64,000 bases of DNA from Turbatrix aceti. Lineage: Eukaryota; Nematoda; Chromadorea; Rhabditida; Panagrolaimidae. This document shows positions 33,862 through 48,000 of this stretch, one piece after another (positions within the stretch are counted from its first letter, which is position 1; each line of letters opens with the position of its first letter). The notes beneath the pieces were generated by a model that was not told the origin of the DNA, did no database searches, and saw only the letters and a program-made list of their open reading frames with translations. Location: the NCBI GenBank assembly GCA_963969345.1, contig OZ017770.1:6767246-6831245 (forward strand). Reading direction: 5' to 3'. The position numbers were made by a program, and so were the translations under genes.

Positions 33862-36800
33862 TCTGAGATTCAAGACTGACTTACTTGAACGTCGGCAGCA
33901 GCGACGGCAGATGGTAAACAATCGAATCAATTCTAAAAGCGAAGTCTGATTTCCTTTGCCCCGAGGCTCCCCGGTAGAAGACGATGATCTGAGAAACCAT
34001 GCAATCTGGTTTACGTTTATGTCATTTCCCGAAGTGCACTTGCAACCGCAATACAAGGTGTTCCAGAAAGCAGCGGATTTTGAATGGAAATCCTGTAACT
34101 TTGTCATTTTCTTCTCTTTAACCTAATTTTCTACATGAAACGCGGAAAACGAACATTGCGATCAGATGACTTTCAAAAAACTTGTTTGTCAGTGCCTCAC
34201 CTTTTTTTGGAAGGTGTCAAATAGAACGACGTTCAAAATTGATCGCATGGCCTCGATTAACAAGATTATTGGCAGCAAGAGCAGCGCGTGCGATTGAGTC
34301 TTTATTTGCCATTCGCTGACTGAGAAGTGATTGCGCGAAAAGTCAACTTGCCATCCATCCAGCACAGACACCGAGCAGTGGTCGGTCAAAACAACTGGTC
34401 GCTTGCTTCTGTCCAGCACAGACAAGACAATCACCAACTACTACCATGACCTCTCAAGTGACCTCTTAAGGACATTCAAACAAAAAACGAGACTGAAAAA
34501 TAATTGTTACAGTCAAGTAGTCATTTTGCGTCCAAACGGGTACGACGTTTCAGATTGCAGCGCTGGCAAGATGCTGGTTGCTGTCGACGTCGTCTTACAC
34601 ATGCGCTTCCGTTGTTCGCTTATGATTTTTTTCCGTATCAATAAAATGAACCATAATTGTGACCAATTTGCCTTTAAGGGAAATTTAAAGAATCGCTTAT
34701 TAAAAGTAACCCGCTTTGACGATATATGATTTTCGAATCCATCTTGACACGACGAGTCAACTGTTTGCTTGTGTTTACGATCATCACCTACCTCATCGCG
34801 CGTCCGCGTTGTTCTTGCCGTTCGTTTGTCCCACTGAAGCCCGCAATTTGCTAACGTATCGGACAGGTTGCAACAAATCATACTAATCTCCCGTCGGAGA
34901 AGACCGGTGAATAACGTATTTTGTGCTTACGATCGCCGGGTATTCGATCAAAAACTGTCACTCGGCTCTTAGATCTGTAAACAATATATCTCTCGTGCCC
35001 AAAACACCGAAGAAGTGCGAGGACGGCAGAAAAAGACAAATCGCTATGCTCGCCCTTTCTAACCCCTTTGTAATCCCTTGTTTGACCACAACTTGACAAA
35101 CCTTAGCCAAAAAAAGCGGCTGTTGCCGTTAATTGGAGTCGCAAACACTCAGCTTTAATGAACATTCTTTATTGCCACCGAATTTGGGCTTTTCCTCTTT
35201 TTAGTGCTTGGTAAATTGCGTTCGCTCTTGGACAGCACCTCAACTTCCGGCGGCAACGGTTTTGATCGTGCTCAAGTAGAGTTACCTTCTGTCGATTGTC
35301 TAAGATTTACAGTTCGAGCGAAACACCTGGCCTCCGTGCGCGTACACCGGGGGACGGGGGTCGATCGGCTTTGAGGTAGGCCTAATTAGCGTTTATTGTC
35401 ATATTGTTTTCCTTTGGTTCTCAATCAGATCTGAATGTGCGATCTGCTGTGACATATTTTTCTATGTCGCACAAGACAAAATTTGATCTCTCGCTTGCTT
35501 CCTCATTCTGTTCTTATTGTGCCTTGTAATACAAAAATCCATTGTTCGCGCAAGAGTAGTTAGAGGGTTTTGCTGGCCTCTGCAGACGACAAAAAACATA
35601 ACCAGGTAGATGACAATGAACCTATGAGCATTCGTCATTGAGAAAACGTGTAAAACTTAGTTACAAGCTTTCAAGTGGTCTCCAGGATAACCGTGGCTGC
35701 AGACAGCATCGTCGCTCACTTGAACTCAGCCACGGTTCAGTCTTGTACACACCTCCTCCTGTTTAAAATAGACCAATTTAAGTGAGCCCAGCTTTGTTAC
35801 TGATATCTCAAATTACAGGCTCTTGCCGTTTGTATAACGATTGCATTGTGTGCGCGAAATTTCTCGGCTTGAAACTCATTTTAAATGCAAAGCCAAACCA
35901 TCTCGGGGGGTCGAAATCGTTGGCTAGCCGGTACAAAATCTCAGGAGGAGGTCCTAGTTTTATGTTACCATGTATGCATTCATTCATCCAGCTTGTTGGA
36001 CTTTTCAAGTCCGTATATTTTTCTTAAGTTGAAAATGTCATAATCTCACTTGAATTCTGCCAACATCACTGAAGGGTACTAATTTGACACCTGCCACCTC
36101 ATTTGCATTTTTTTTTGGCGCACCAAATGTATTCATAAATTCTTCCACACCTGTCTTTTTTGCTCCTGTCTCATGTGCCTTCTACCTCGCGTTACAATTA
36201 TCTCCAACTTTTTTTTTCCTCCGGTTGACTATTCGTGTTTAAAGAGCTCATAAGGACTCACTTGAATGGTTCACACCGTCGGATGTTGACGTCGGTCCTC
36301 TTTGCAGTCATGGAAAGAGTTTTTGCGCATCTTTTGCATGAGAGTAACTTTTTTTGTACCCCATAGATGCGCGCAAAAATATGGCACAATAATAGGCGAG
36401 GGCATTCTCGAGAGCGTAAAAGGTTCATTCACGACGAAATACCGCATTGTTTTATGGTTCACATTTACACGCGCGTTTTGCCACTTTTTCTTTGATGTCA
36501 TCTTTGTTTTACCTTCGCCTTTGACATGCAACGAGGCGACAGCCGGAGCGAACAACGTCTTTGGCGTCTTCTAATAAGGCTATTTTCGCCCAGTTATTGT
36601 AGAAATTTGTTTCCGCCAGCGCACCTCAGAGACGGACGCTGTGGTGGTATAAATCCCAAACTACTTTAAAAGTTGGTAGTATTTATCAGCCTGCAAATAG
36701 TAATTTTGTTCTCTTAAAGCGTGTCAATGATGCTATTGGCTCATGGAGTTGTAATTATGCCATGCTCGTTTTCTTGATTTTAAATAGCGATTACGCAACA

Positions 36801-39800
36801 GTTTTTCTCTCACGCGCTTGCTTTCTCTCTGCAAAAATACAACGGCACTTATCCCTTCAGAGTGTCCCGATACGCTGGGGAACTTATAATAACCAAGATA
36901 ATTTGATTGCGTTGTACAAATATTTGCACAGTATGTATTCGTGTTTGCTTACTGCTAGCCATGACTTCTGTACAAAAAAATGCAATTAAATGACATTTTT
37001 TATTGTACTAATCACTTGGGCAAAGATAAAAAAGCAGCGCCGCGGTAGGCTTAACTTCTTTACTTTTTTTGCTCTCGGAAGTCACCAATTTAGCCGTTCT
37101 GAGAAGCGGACTGAAAAATTCATTGCCTTAACGAACATTAAGGGCAAAAAATGCCAAATAATTGGCCAAATTAGCAGTCAGAAGTCCTTTGTGCCTTGAC
37201 CGAGTACCATTTGTTTGTTTTGAAGAAGGTTTTTGGGTGGTAGATCGTTGCGCAAGCCGGTGCTAAGCCTAGCTGTAAGCCGACAAAAGGCGCAAAACAG
37301 AACTGTCGTTTTTCATGTAGAGGGGGGGGTGGAGATGACCCTTTGTGACCGCGCGCACTTCGCTCATTTGCCAGCCGCCTGCCACCCCTGGTGTTGTGAC
37401 CGATGGCAACGATGACATTCTTTTCTTCACACCTCACAACAAGCAAATGGCTTAAATTATTTATGGCTCAAGTTTGAAGAGGGGTCTCTCTCCAGCATCC
37501 TTAGGCTTGTTTCTTTTTCTTTCTTTTTCATCCTGCGCAGCACCGTCGCCTTCGACGGCGACAACAACAACGATTTTGAATTACTCGACACGCCGAAGAA
37601 ACATATGTCTTCGGTTATTGTTTTCTTTTAGCCTACACTTTGGGTCTTTTGTCTGAAAGCAGGGCGCTTTTGCTTGGCCACGCATGCCGTCGATAGCCTG
37701 TTGAGTTGGAGTGCTGCCTGCGCTGCCCTGAAGTGGACAATGGCCAGCAGAAGCTCCTCATCGGCCTGACCCTTTGGGGGTGGGTGCGCGGGGCCTGTCT
37801 TGTATCGAAGTAATCTTTTCGGCCTATCATTACTGGCAGCTCATAATTCATGCATAATGCATTTATTTGCCTGTTGCCTTCCGGGATCTCGGTAGTTGCC
37901 CTTCCACGATTCATCGGTTTAAAAACTGTCATAGGCAAGCAAGCAAGCATGATTATTAATTTGAATGTACATAATTGTGATGTTGTTGCAAGCAGCTTGT
38001 TCTACACCTGCGCATACATTATCCAACCTCAGTCTGAGTTTCATCGCATCTTCTCCCTGCTACTCACTCCCCCTTCTGCTCATAGACGATCCCTAGTCTT
38101 GCGCAGTAGCCAAATATGTACTATCCGTTTAATCATGTTAATTAGCCATGTTCCTTTCCTGCTTTTGGTGGTAGTGACCACTGCTATCCATTAGCGGCTA
38201 AGGCCGCTTCGAGATATGACTCTCAAGCTGACCGCACCAGCCGATGAATCCGGATATGTAGATTGCCACTGTCGCGCACCTTTCTCTTCTTATTTGACAC
38301 TTTCACTTTACGCTTTTTGACTAAAATGGTAAATGGCAGTTCATGTGGTAGTAGGGGCCAATGGAAAAGCACATTTTTAATTGTTCTAAGCTGTACACGT
38401 CGCATGATGAAAATTGCCCGTGCCTTAAGTTTCCTGTGTAAAAAATGCGATTGAGCGTGGATAATCTTGTATGACAGAAGCGGAAACACGCCCTCCAGCC
38501 AAAAAAATGAACTTCTGAGTTTCCCCACCTTCCAATAAAACAGCATGGGAGCGCACGCACTACCGATGCTTGCGTTCGGCGAATTTTAAAATTTTTGTGA
38601 CAAATCTGATTAATTTTCTTTATATTTGTTTTCATTTTTAGGGCACATAAGGAACGAGAAGAGATATACCGAAATCTGATTCCAACGTTGTGTTTGTTTT
38701 TCGCAAGCCCACATCCCAAAAGTTTCTGAAATCAGAATTCGCGGCTTTGCACGATGGTTATTTCTTTGAAGCGTTTGTACTGGCATCTCCAATTCCATTT
38801 CCTTAAAGTGGATGAAGATCTCTTGTGCTTGTTCATTAGCTGGTTGTCTTACGGCGCCAAGGGTTTTGGTGGCGCGCAGCCACCACGCCTGCCCTGGCCG
38901 CAAAATGAGTGCGTGTTACTTGCCCTCAAGGCTTTTATTGGCATTTTCCACTGATTTTGGTAAATTTCAAAAACAAATTTTCCGTATTTTTGCATTCTTT
39001 AGTATTGATGAACGTAATTATAACAAAAAAATGAATTTAAAATGATGTGTGCTTGCTTTTTTTGGAGATTAACGTTTGTTTTGGTTCTTTTGTCCACTGC
39101 AGAGCAGGCCAATCTAGTTCGGGATTGTTAGATGATGCTTCCGCTTGTCCATTGCTCCGTCCACAACTCAGCATCGCGGTGGCTTCTGATTAATGAATAG
39201 GTCAGCCGTTAAGATTCGATTTTACATGCTTCAAACCTTGCCTCGGTACTTTTTTATTCTCTGACCGTTAATCTTTTTTTTTATTTTGATAATAATTTTG
39301 GACAGTCATCTTCATCCAACCCCAACAAGTGTCCGAAAAGTGCTAGCCATCAATTTGCCAGCCCAAATAGTCCTTCTCCCTGCAGCATTGCGTGCACCGT
39401 AAAACATTCATTTTTGTGTTGGTTAATGTCACACACCCTCCGGACATGGTGGCGACTGACTGCGTGCTTGATCCGGTTGACTAGTGTATTTTTCGGTATT
39501 GCCGGCGACAACTACCGGAAAAAACAATTTTATTTCATTGTTAACAATTCAAGTGTAAAACAATATTGCAGGGAGACAGTTGAGGTCAAAGCAATCGGCG
39601 CCGACTCGACTTGCCGCCTGGATTGGTGGCGTCTTTAAGCAAGGTGTCTGACGACTGCAAAGAGGCTCTTACTTTCCGGCATCCTGTGCCCACCTTGGCA
39701 ACTCCTTGCCTCACCGCCAAAGTAACTCTTCTTGTTGCCTATTAAAATATGCAAATTTTCTGCGCAACCAAGCGCGAATTCTTCGTCGGTCTTCGGAGCT

Positions 39801-39881
39801 GCCAATTCGACTGAAGGTGCAGTGCCAGAATAACGACTTCGATAAAGTTTTAATATTCTGCTTTATTTTTTCCCAAAAACA
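33862..39881. other. six kilobases without a supported gene
   Basis: No open frame here has splice context or a recognisable domain. Composition is mixed, with T-rich tracts. It lies between the starts of the channel gene (-) and the adhesion GPCR (+), so it may be a large shared upstream region. Short runs noted: a G10-like tract at about 37322. No tRNA or other RNA gene was found by eye. Confidence 0.5.
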
Positions 39882-42800
39882 ATGACAACAGTGGTTCTCT
39901 TATTTTTGCTCTTGTGTACGGGTACCGAAGGCTTCCGCCAGACTAGAAATTCCAATAATGGTAATTTATTATTTTTTTGGATCACTTTGTGAAATGTATT
40001 TATTTTCAGATCTCTATGAAATTCGAATTTACGAAAGTGCTCCGGCAGGTACAAAAGCGACTCTCAATGAAGCATTCGATAAAGTGCTGCGTGAAAGCAA
40101 AAATTGCTACGCACAGCTCGACAGCGATGTGTACTGGATTGACTTCGATTCCACACTGATGATGTTTCTGACCGTGAAAAATGTTCCGTCAACGGTACAG
40201 TTGACACAGACAGCAACGCTGCACCTCATGTGTGCTTCCAATAAGGTAACAGCATGTCTACACGGGCTTTTTGTTTACATTTTGTTTGCAGGTGAAGTCC
40301 ATAAACTTTTCAATACATGTAACCAGAAGAAACAGACATCCGCCCAAATTTGACAAAAGCTCGTATACCTTTTATGTGCCTTCGGAGCTAAAACCTGGCT
40401 ACCAAGCGGGACACTTGCACATTGTGGATCACGATCCCATCATTTACAACTCTCAAATTGGTCTCAGCTTTCTTGAAAAACAATCGTTATGGCATGTTGA
40501 CAAAAATGGCTCTATTATGATTAGAAAATCAATTAGGGAATTGCCCTTGTACAAGCCTATCCATTTGCCTCTTCTCGTCGTTGACTACGGCTCGCCGCAA
40601 CTTTTTTCGCTCGCCAATGTTACCGTGATTCCGGTTTCAGTTTCTCGTAGGCCATTTTTTGTTTGTTTGTTTGCATTACCCAAGCGTGGGAAACTTTCAG
40701 AACCACAAAATGTACGCATCAATGTCGCAAATCACGAGTACCAAATTTTTGAATGGGACGCTCCAAATTACGGTATTGCCGAAAAGTACCGACTCAATGT
40801 CAAGAGACGAGGTGTGGCAATCCGTGAGCAGAACATTGACGGTCAGCGTACCATCGCGTTGTCCAAACAACAGCTGGCCGCAGGCGGTGATTACACCCTC
40901 CAGATCACGGCCCTTGACGTCGACGGAGAGACGCCTAGCGAAGAGCACAGCTTTATCGTCATCACTGATAGTAAGTGGATTTTTCCACTTATATGAGTCA
41001 TTTTATTCACGGATAATTTTACAGACATTCTTTGTGAGGGACAGTGCAGCGAGGGGGGACGCCCCATGTGTTACTACGGCCGAAATCACAAAATCGAGCA
41101 GTATCAAGACCGCGCGGGACTGCACTGCCTGTGCTACAACGGATACAGTAGCCCCCAATGTGACGTCATTGAAAGTTGTCCAGGAGAAAAACTTAAAGAA
41201 CAGTTCGGCGCCGTAGATTGGCCCGACACTTCTGTTAATCGCAGTGCTTTTATCCGTTGTCCGTATAACGCGGATGGAAGCAAACTGGAACGACACTGTT
41301 TCTGGAACGATCGACTTCGAATGGTGCAATGGGAGAATGTTTCGTCCAGCGAAGTGTGCAAAAAGCAGAGCTCTATTTTGGTGCATCTCGGAGTTCTGGC
41401 AAACTATGCTCAAAAAGAAATCCAAACAGTGGATGGAATAATTGCAATTCAACGATTTCTTGAAAAAATCCTCACTTTTCCTGCTTTTCAAGATGTAGAT
41501 AGCAATATTCAGAACTTTGATATCAAGGTAGCAGAACACGCAGTACAGGTCTTGGACACGGTCATATCCCGTAATCTAAGTGCGATTCCGGGCAACACTA
41601 CGGATGTGCGAACCCAACTCGACAGCTATATTCATCGTTTTTCTCGCCGTGTTCCGGTTCCTTTTGCGATTGAAAGCAGCACAGATGGTATACAGTTCAA
41701 GACCCTAGAATGGGTAGCAGGGCTGGACACCTACCGCACCACCGTAGGTCGTCGATGCTACCTGCATCTGCCCAAGGCAGTTTCCACAGACGTTGTTCGT
41801 GTGATTTGCATGCGGAACACAACTCTGTACCCCATTCAAACGGGAGAAGCTCCGGTAATGTCAGTGGAGATGGATCACAAAACACGATTGCCGCCTGGAA
41901 CAAAGGCACTGATTGCGCTTCGGCCTCTGACGCACTATGTCAACTATACCTGCGCCCATTTTGACGAAAAGGAAAACGGCTGGTCTATTGCTGGGGTCAA
42001 AGTGCTCAACAGGAACTTTGAAAATGGATTCGTGCTCTGCGAAACGACTCATCTGAGTATTTTCACCCTTTTGCCAGAATCTCTTTTCGAAAGCCATACA
42101 AATTGGTTCGTCACGATTTCCAATCTTCTCCCCATCGTAACTTCCTTCTTGACATTCATTGCCACAGCCCTGCTGATTCTCCTCGTGATTTGCCCTCGCT
42201 CGCATCAGGTCGACATCTCGATGACTGTTTTCCTGAGCAGCGTGCTTCTTCTCCACCTGACGTACGTCATTCTCTTCGGAGTTCCCCGATTTATATCGCT
42301 ACAAGAATACGACGTCGAGATTTACATTGTTTTGGAGTACTTTGTATTATCGCTTTCCATCCTGTTTGCAATTATTTCGTCAAATATTGACCTGAGAATT
42401 AATCAGGTGGACGAGGACTTTACTCACGCCTACCTGTGGCGAGAAAGCATGCCTGCTTGTAAGGTCTTAAGCTCTATCCGTAAGTTGATTTTTGTGATTT
42501 TTGAAAAAATCATAAAATTTGATTTTTAGTGGTTCCCGTCATTTTCTGCATTTGTTCTTATTCTTTCAACGGAATTCTTTTCTACCACATCACAAATCGC
42601 AACCCGTGAGCTAACGCTGTCAGAAATGCACAAAAAATAACAGAACATTTTCAGAGAGCTTCATCCTATCAATGTGGCCTTCGTATCAACCTGTCTGGTG
42701 CCTCTGGCTTCATGCGTCGTCGTCGCCATTTCATACGCGATGCACGGCATCTGTCGAGGCCGGTCAGGCATCAAGAAAACTCCCCGCTGGGCTGACGATC

Positions 42801-43338
42801 AAGAAACAGCTATGCGGGAGCTGACAAGCGCTCTGACAGCTTTTCTGATCGTTGCTATCCTTCTGGGTTTTGACATTGCTCTCGTCTTTGTTCAAACCAG
42901 CATCCTTCGGTCTGTTTGCATTATGTCTTTTTTTCTGAAGCATTCGGACGCTCAATTTTTAGAAATGTCATGATTTCGCTTGTCCAGATCACAATGTGCG
43001 GAGCGCTGTTCGTGTTTACATGTTACATGTGCAGCGTGCATCTTGGAAGTTCTGCGGCTTCGACGTCAACAGGTCCTGAGTATACCGGCAATACGCTGAT
43101 CAGCGATCGTCGCACTCAGGATCTGTCTCGCGATCGGTTGCTCGAGAGCACGGACAAATCAGCCAGCATATCACCGGGCAACGCCACGCTGCACGGCTTC
43201 CGGGCGATAAGCACCAACACAGGCTATTCAACTCAAAACTCGGTTAATTCGGCTTATTCCTCATTTAAGCCTGCCGTTGATTCGATTTTTATCGACGACA
43301 GCGAACAGCATCCTGGTCCATTAGTCAGCATTGTATGA
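39882..43338 (+). CDS. adhesion GPCR with cadherin-like, FN3, EGF, HormR, GAIN/GPS modules
   Basis: Exons 39882-39960, 40010-40245, 40292-40646, 40701-40970, 41025-42479, 42530-42605, 42655-42909 and 42963-43338 give 1033 residues in frame. After a signal peptide (MTTVVLLFLLLCTGTEG) come two cadherin-like repeats (PPKFDKSSYTFYVPSELKPG; LLVVDYGSP), an FN3 domain (about 235-325), an EGF-like module (GLHCLCYNGYSSPQCD), a hormone-receptor motif (CPGEKLKEQF to SSSEVC), a GAIN domain and a GPS ending CETTHLSIFTLL. HLS is a cleavable site with a tethered agonist after it. Seven hydrophobic segments of secretin/adhesion type follow. The GPS keeps its first and third cysteines but lacks the second and fourth. 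The C-terminus, VSIV, fits a class I PDZ ligand. AATAAA lies near 43459. Confidence 0.88.
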
Positions 43339-44990
43339 GTCAATCACCCGTCTATTTTCGTATCCGCTCTCTCTTCTTGCCAAATTGATGTCTTTACCGC
43401 AAATTTCTCCGTTGTGTTACCTTTGCACATTTCATAAATGTGTACAGTTTGTACAGATAATAAAAATGTATTACTCTATCGTTAACGCGCGGGGTGGCAT
43501 GTGCTTTGTCGTACTTAATTTATTCAGAGGAGGTAGGCTAGGTCAGCAAGCCAACAGCTGACGACGTGAAGCACGTCGTTGAAGAAAAAAAAGCAAGTTG
43601 TGATCGTTATCGACTCGGACAAGCAGGCACCCCGCCGCCGCTAGTCTACGCAAGTCGCTATTATTTTCGCTGATCGAGTTTTCACCTGTTTGTATTTCTC
43701 GATTGATAAATAAAACATTCATTCCATTTTTATGAATTAATCTTTTTTTAATTTTTTACATTTTGAATTCATAAATAATCTGTCTGTTTTTTAATATGAA
43801 AGAGATTTCTATAATTGTGAAGTAGCAAGCATGCCTGTATTTTGTCTTATCGCACCAAAGCTGATTAACTTTACGCTTATAAACAGGAACTTGTAATGGT
43901 CACCCCCAGCCCGCACCCAGACTGAGAACATGCTCTCACCTGTACATGATTTTGCATTGCGTCGTCCGGGTTGGTTCTCTTTCCTTGCAGGCGAAGAACC
44001 GTCTTTGATTTTTTTTGAATGGTGCAAAACAAACGACGATCGGAGGGAGAATTGTTCGCAGTCAGGGGTGTCCTTTAGTATCGTTCGGGTTCCGTTAGAA
44101 CTATCCTATGCATGCGCCCTTGACCATCCAAGTCCTTATGTTAAACCATACTTATGTTAAACACAAGTTTGCTATAATACTCAACGCAACAACCGTGTTG
44201 GTGTCATGTAATCATTTCCTGTCGTTCGTGATTATTTTTGTTTAATTGCGGTCAACTGAGCTTGATTTTCAATAACCAGCGGAGGCTCTCTGTTTATGAT
44301 TTATCTGTTGTAAATGTTTATTGCCTAACGTAATAATCACTCTGAGTCTTATCTCGACTTTTTCTGTAGACATTTAAAAAGCTCGTGTTAAAGTTTTAAG
44401 ACTTTAAAGAAATTGTCCAGTGATGCGTCAAAAAAAGTATGATTTCAGTCGATTGACATAGCTTGATTACCGGGAAGAAGGAAGAGGCTAATTTTATACC
44501 TCTGTGCCTAATGGGTCTTCTTTTGACTCTCATTCGGTGTAAAAAAATGAAAGTACGCACCGCAGGGACCGCTTTTACACCTCAAAAGAAGTATTTTTGT
44601 TTCCGCGATGTTTTTAAGTGATGTGTACATGGATTATTACGTATTGTCCATTTTTAATACTCTGATTGTCCATGCAAATGCAGTATGCGAATTTCCTTGG
44701 TGTCTGAAACAAATGCTTTGCGATCCGAGTGTTATGAGGAAAAACACCGCCTTTTTGGCGTAACTCCCATCTTGTAACGTGAATCAGTTAGTCATCACCG
44801 CCTCTGCCTTCCTCCGTCGCATTTTCCTCAAAACGTAAACGTTTCTGAATCATTTTAAATTTCCCGAATTTATCATTAGCGATTTTTCATCTCCGCTTTG
44901 CCCGCTGTATTTTATTTTTCGCATTTTTGTTTCTTCTTCTTCTTCTTTGCCCAGGACATCGTACGCTCGTACATATATTTTTTTTTTTTA
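43339..44990. other. intergenic region upstream of filamin
   Basis: About 1.65 kb without a supported gene. It holds the adhesion GPCR 3' flank (AATAAA near 43459 and again near 43706) and presumably the filamin promoter, with a (TTC)-rich microsatellite at about 44930-44948. Confidence 0.5.
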
Positions 44991-44997
44991 TTTTCAG
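44983..44997 (+). promoter_or_regulatory. candidate trans-splice acceptor for filamin
   Basis: A long T tract ending ATTTTCAG at 44997 lies 10 nt before the filamin ATG at 45008. No upstream exon is apparent. This is the classical position of an SL1 acceptor, although a cis-spliced 5' UTR exon cannot be excluded. Confidence 0.55.
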
Positions 44998-45007
44998 TTC
45001 ATCCATA

Positions 45008-48000
45008 ATGGTTGACTCGGACGATGACAAAGCCACCGAAGAGCCGACGACCTTGCCACTTTGGCAGGAAATTCAGAAGCGAACTTTCACTAACTGGGTG
45101 AACCTACGCATCGCCCCATCGTTTATCAATGATTTGGTGAGAAGTTCTGGGGTATGACAAATCTTGTCTGAAGCAATTGTGACTCTTTCAGTTCGCTGAC
45201 ATGAGTGATGGTCTGCAATTGATCAACCTTATCGAGGTGTTGACAGAACGCCGCCTGGGCCGCAGGAACAAACGCATCGAGCATGTCAATCAACGATTGG
45301 ACAATGTTGCGATCGCTCTTGAGTTCCTGCAAGATAAAGAGGGCATCAACTTGACTAACATCGGTGAGTACGCTTGACTCGGAAACACACAAAACACAAT
45401 CTGTGCTTGCTACAGGTCCCGCAGACATCGTAGAGCGAAACCCCAAACTGATCCTGGGGCTCATGTGGATCCTCTTCCGACATTACACTATTGCAAGGGC
45501 CCTGCCAGCTCTGCCAAGCGACCTAACTTCCGGAAAATCGAACGACAAAGCACGACTCCTTCAATGGATTCGAAACAAATTACCAGTCACTTTCCCGGTC
45601 TCCAACCTGACTTCTGACTGGAACGACGGCTTCGCACTCGCAGCGCTCGTCGAAGGATGCGTCGACAAACTCGACGTCGGCTGGCAGAGCTGGGATCCCC
45701 GGCAGCCATTGGAAAATACAAAAAAAGCAATGAACCTTGCAAAAGAATATCTTGGCATCGAAAACATGATTGCTCCCGAAGATCTGATCAGCAGTGATGT
45801 CGACGAAATCAGTGTCATGGCCTACCTCACTAACTTCCCTCTCGTTGTGGAAAACCGAAAAACGAAGGGTTCCTTGAGCCAAGTCGATCGTCACCCAATC
45901 GCTGGCATTCGCTCAGCATTCAACGTCAACGTTCCAAACGTTAATCACCGGCCGAATGTCCAGATTTCAAAGGTCGGCGACGGTGCTGATTCATCCGGCA
46001 TAGTGTCGGACATAGAAACCACGCAAACAAATAACCCTCATGTCTATGACGTAAGCTACGTGCCGCCCGTTCCCGGTACCTACGAGGTGAGTTGACAATG
46101 ATTCATGACAGATTCTGTGCATGACAGCTTGTTATTTAAGATCATGTTGACTGTGAGTGAAAACGGCGACGAAAGTCGACGTCCTGACAGCGTTGTCAAG
46201 GTCGAGGCGGTCGAAGGACCCGGACTCAAAGGACTCAACACTCACCCATTTGTTGGTGAGGCACAGCACCTAAGGATCTACAACGCGAACCCAACAGATA
46301 CGATCAGGGTGGAAGTCATCGGACCGGAAAGCGCTCGAATTGCCGTCCCTGTTGCGTGGAATCCCGCAACAAGAGAATTTGAAGGCGTGTTCCGGCCGCA
46401 GCGGACTGGTCATTACTCGGTTAATGTGTTGTCTAACAACCGAAATATCCGAGGAAGCCCCTTCCCTACACGTGTTCAGGACATCAGTAAGCGCATATAT
46501 CAAATGAAGATCTCTCAAGAAACATTTTTCAGATCCTCCTGAGTTTTGGGGGCGTGGACTACAAAAAAGTCTTCGTGCCGGAGAACCAGGCACTATTCAG
46601 GCCTCATACCCGGAACATTTTAATCCCATTGATGCCAAAAATTTCCTTGAAAACGCCAAGGTCAAAGTTACAAACACACAAACAGAAGCTTCTGTGCCAG
46701 TGACCGAAAAGATGGAAGGTAACACAAAAACTTTTACCTACGTCCCAGAGGACATCTGCCCCCATGAAGTTTCTACAATTTTCAATGACAATGTTATCGA
46801 TAAGTACTTGGTAAGTACAGACAGAATGTTGGCCCCATGATTAATCTGATGAAATTCAGGTCAATGCTCAATATCCATCGGCTCAAAGCCGTGCGTTTGG
46901 TCCCGGTACGAAAACAGGCATGGCAAAGCACAAGAGTCTGTTCCTCGTCAAGCCCAACAACAATGAAGACTATGATTTATCATTTGAAGGGCCATCCGTC
47001 GAGGTGAAGAAGATCGATCTCGTCGACGGATCTTCTCTAGTTGAGTACACGGTCAGTTCGCATACTTAAATTCGTGCCCGACTGAAGTATGTATGTATCT
47101 AAAAACCGATTTTTAGCCATCGACTTCTGGCAAATATTATGTCAACGTCACCGACACACACGGTCAAAACGTCAAGGATTCTCCCTTCGCCGTCGAAATC
47201 AAAGACGAAGTCCAAGGTTTTTACCCCGACAAAGTCAAAATTTCAAATTTGCCTGAAATCGTTCGCGTCAACGAAGTTGTTGAGTTCAGCGTTGACGGCA
47301 GACCGGCTCACAGTCTGGTCGCTCATCCAGAATTGCTAGTCTACGATCCTGAAGGCGAAAAAATTGAAACCAGGGTGCAGCAGAGAACGGACGGCACATC
47401 TCGCTGCAGCTTTTGTCCCCGTGTTGTTGGGCATCACAATGCATTCGTCACTTTTGACGGCGTCAGCGTAGCACAGTGCCCAATACGTGTGACCTGCGTT
47501 GACCCTGACAAGATCACGTACTCCGGGCCCGGCATAGATTCACCGGCGTACTGCTCGCCTAAACAGACGCACTTTGTCATCGATGCAAAACAAGCCGGAC
47601 CTGGCAGCGTTGAAGTCGAGATGGTCGACAGCGATGACGAAAACGTCGACGTCGAAGTCATGGACGAGCAGGACGGATCGTACACTGTGCGCTACAAAGC
47701 AGCAAAGCCTGGTGCATACAAAGTAGGTTTATTCACGTTCAGTGGTGTCAAATAATGTCTTCCTTGTCAGATCAAAGTCGTTTTTGCCGGCTATACTCTT
47801 CCAAAGTTCGAAATAAACGTTCAGCAACCGGCTGACGTTTCGGGAACTCGAGTGCAGGGTCTCGACAATGGTATGTTTTTATGTTGTGTTAAAACATCCG
47901 TTGTCATGATAACTCTCTGGTTAACACTTTACTTTTATATGTCTTGGTTTTTTTGTCTTTGGCTGCGTCGTTGTTTTGTCGTCACCTTGGTCAGCTGTCA

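Noticed and set aside
37474..37656. Signal-peptide-like 60-codon frame
   Set aside because: It begins with TTG rather than ATG, is low complexity and has no acceptor or downstream exon.
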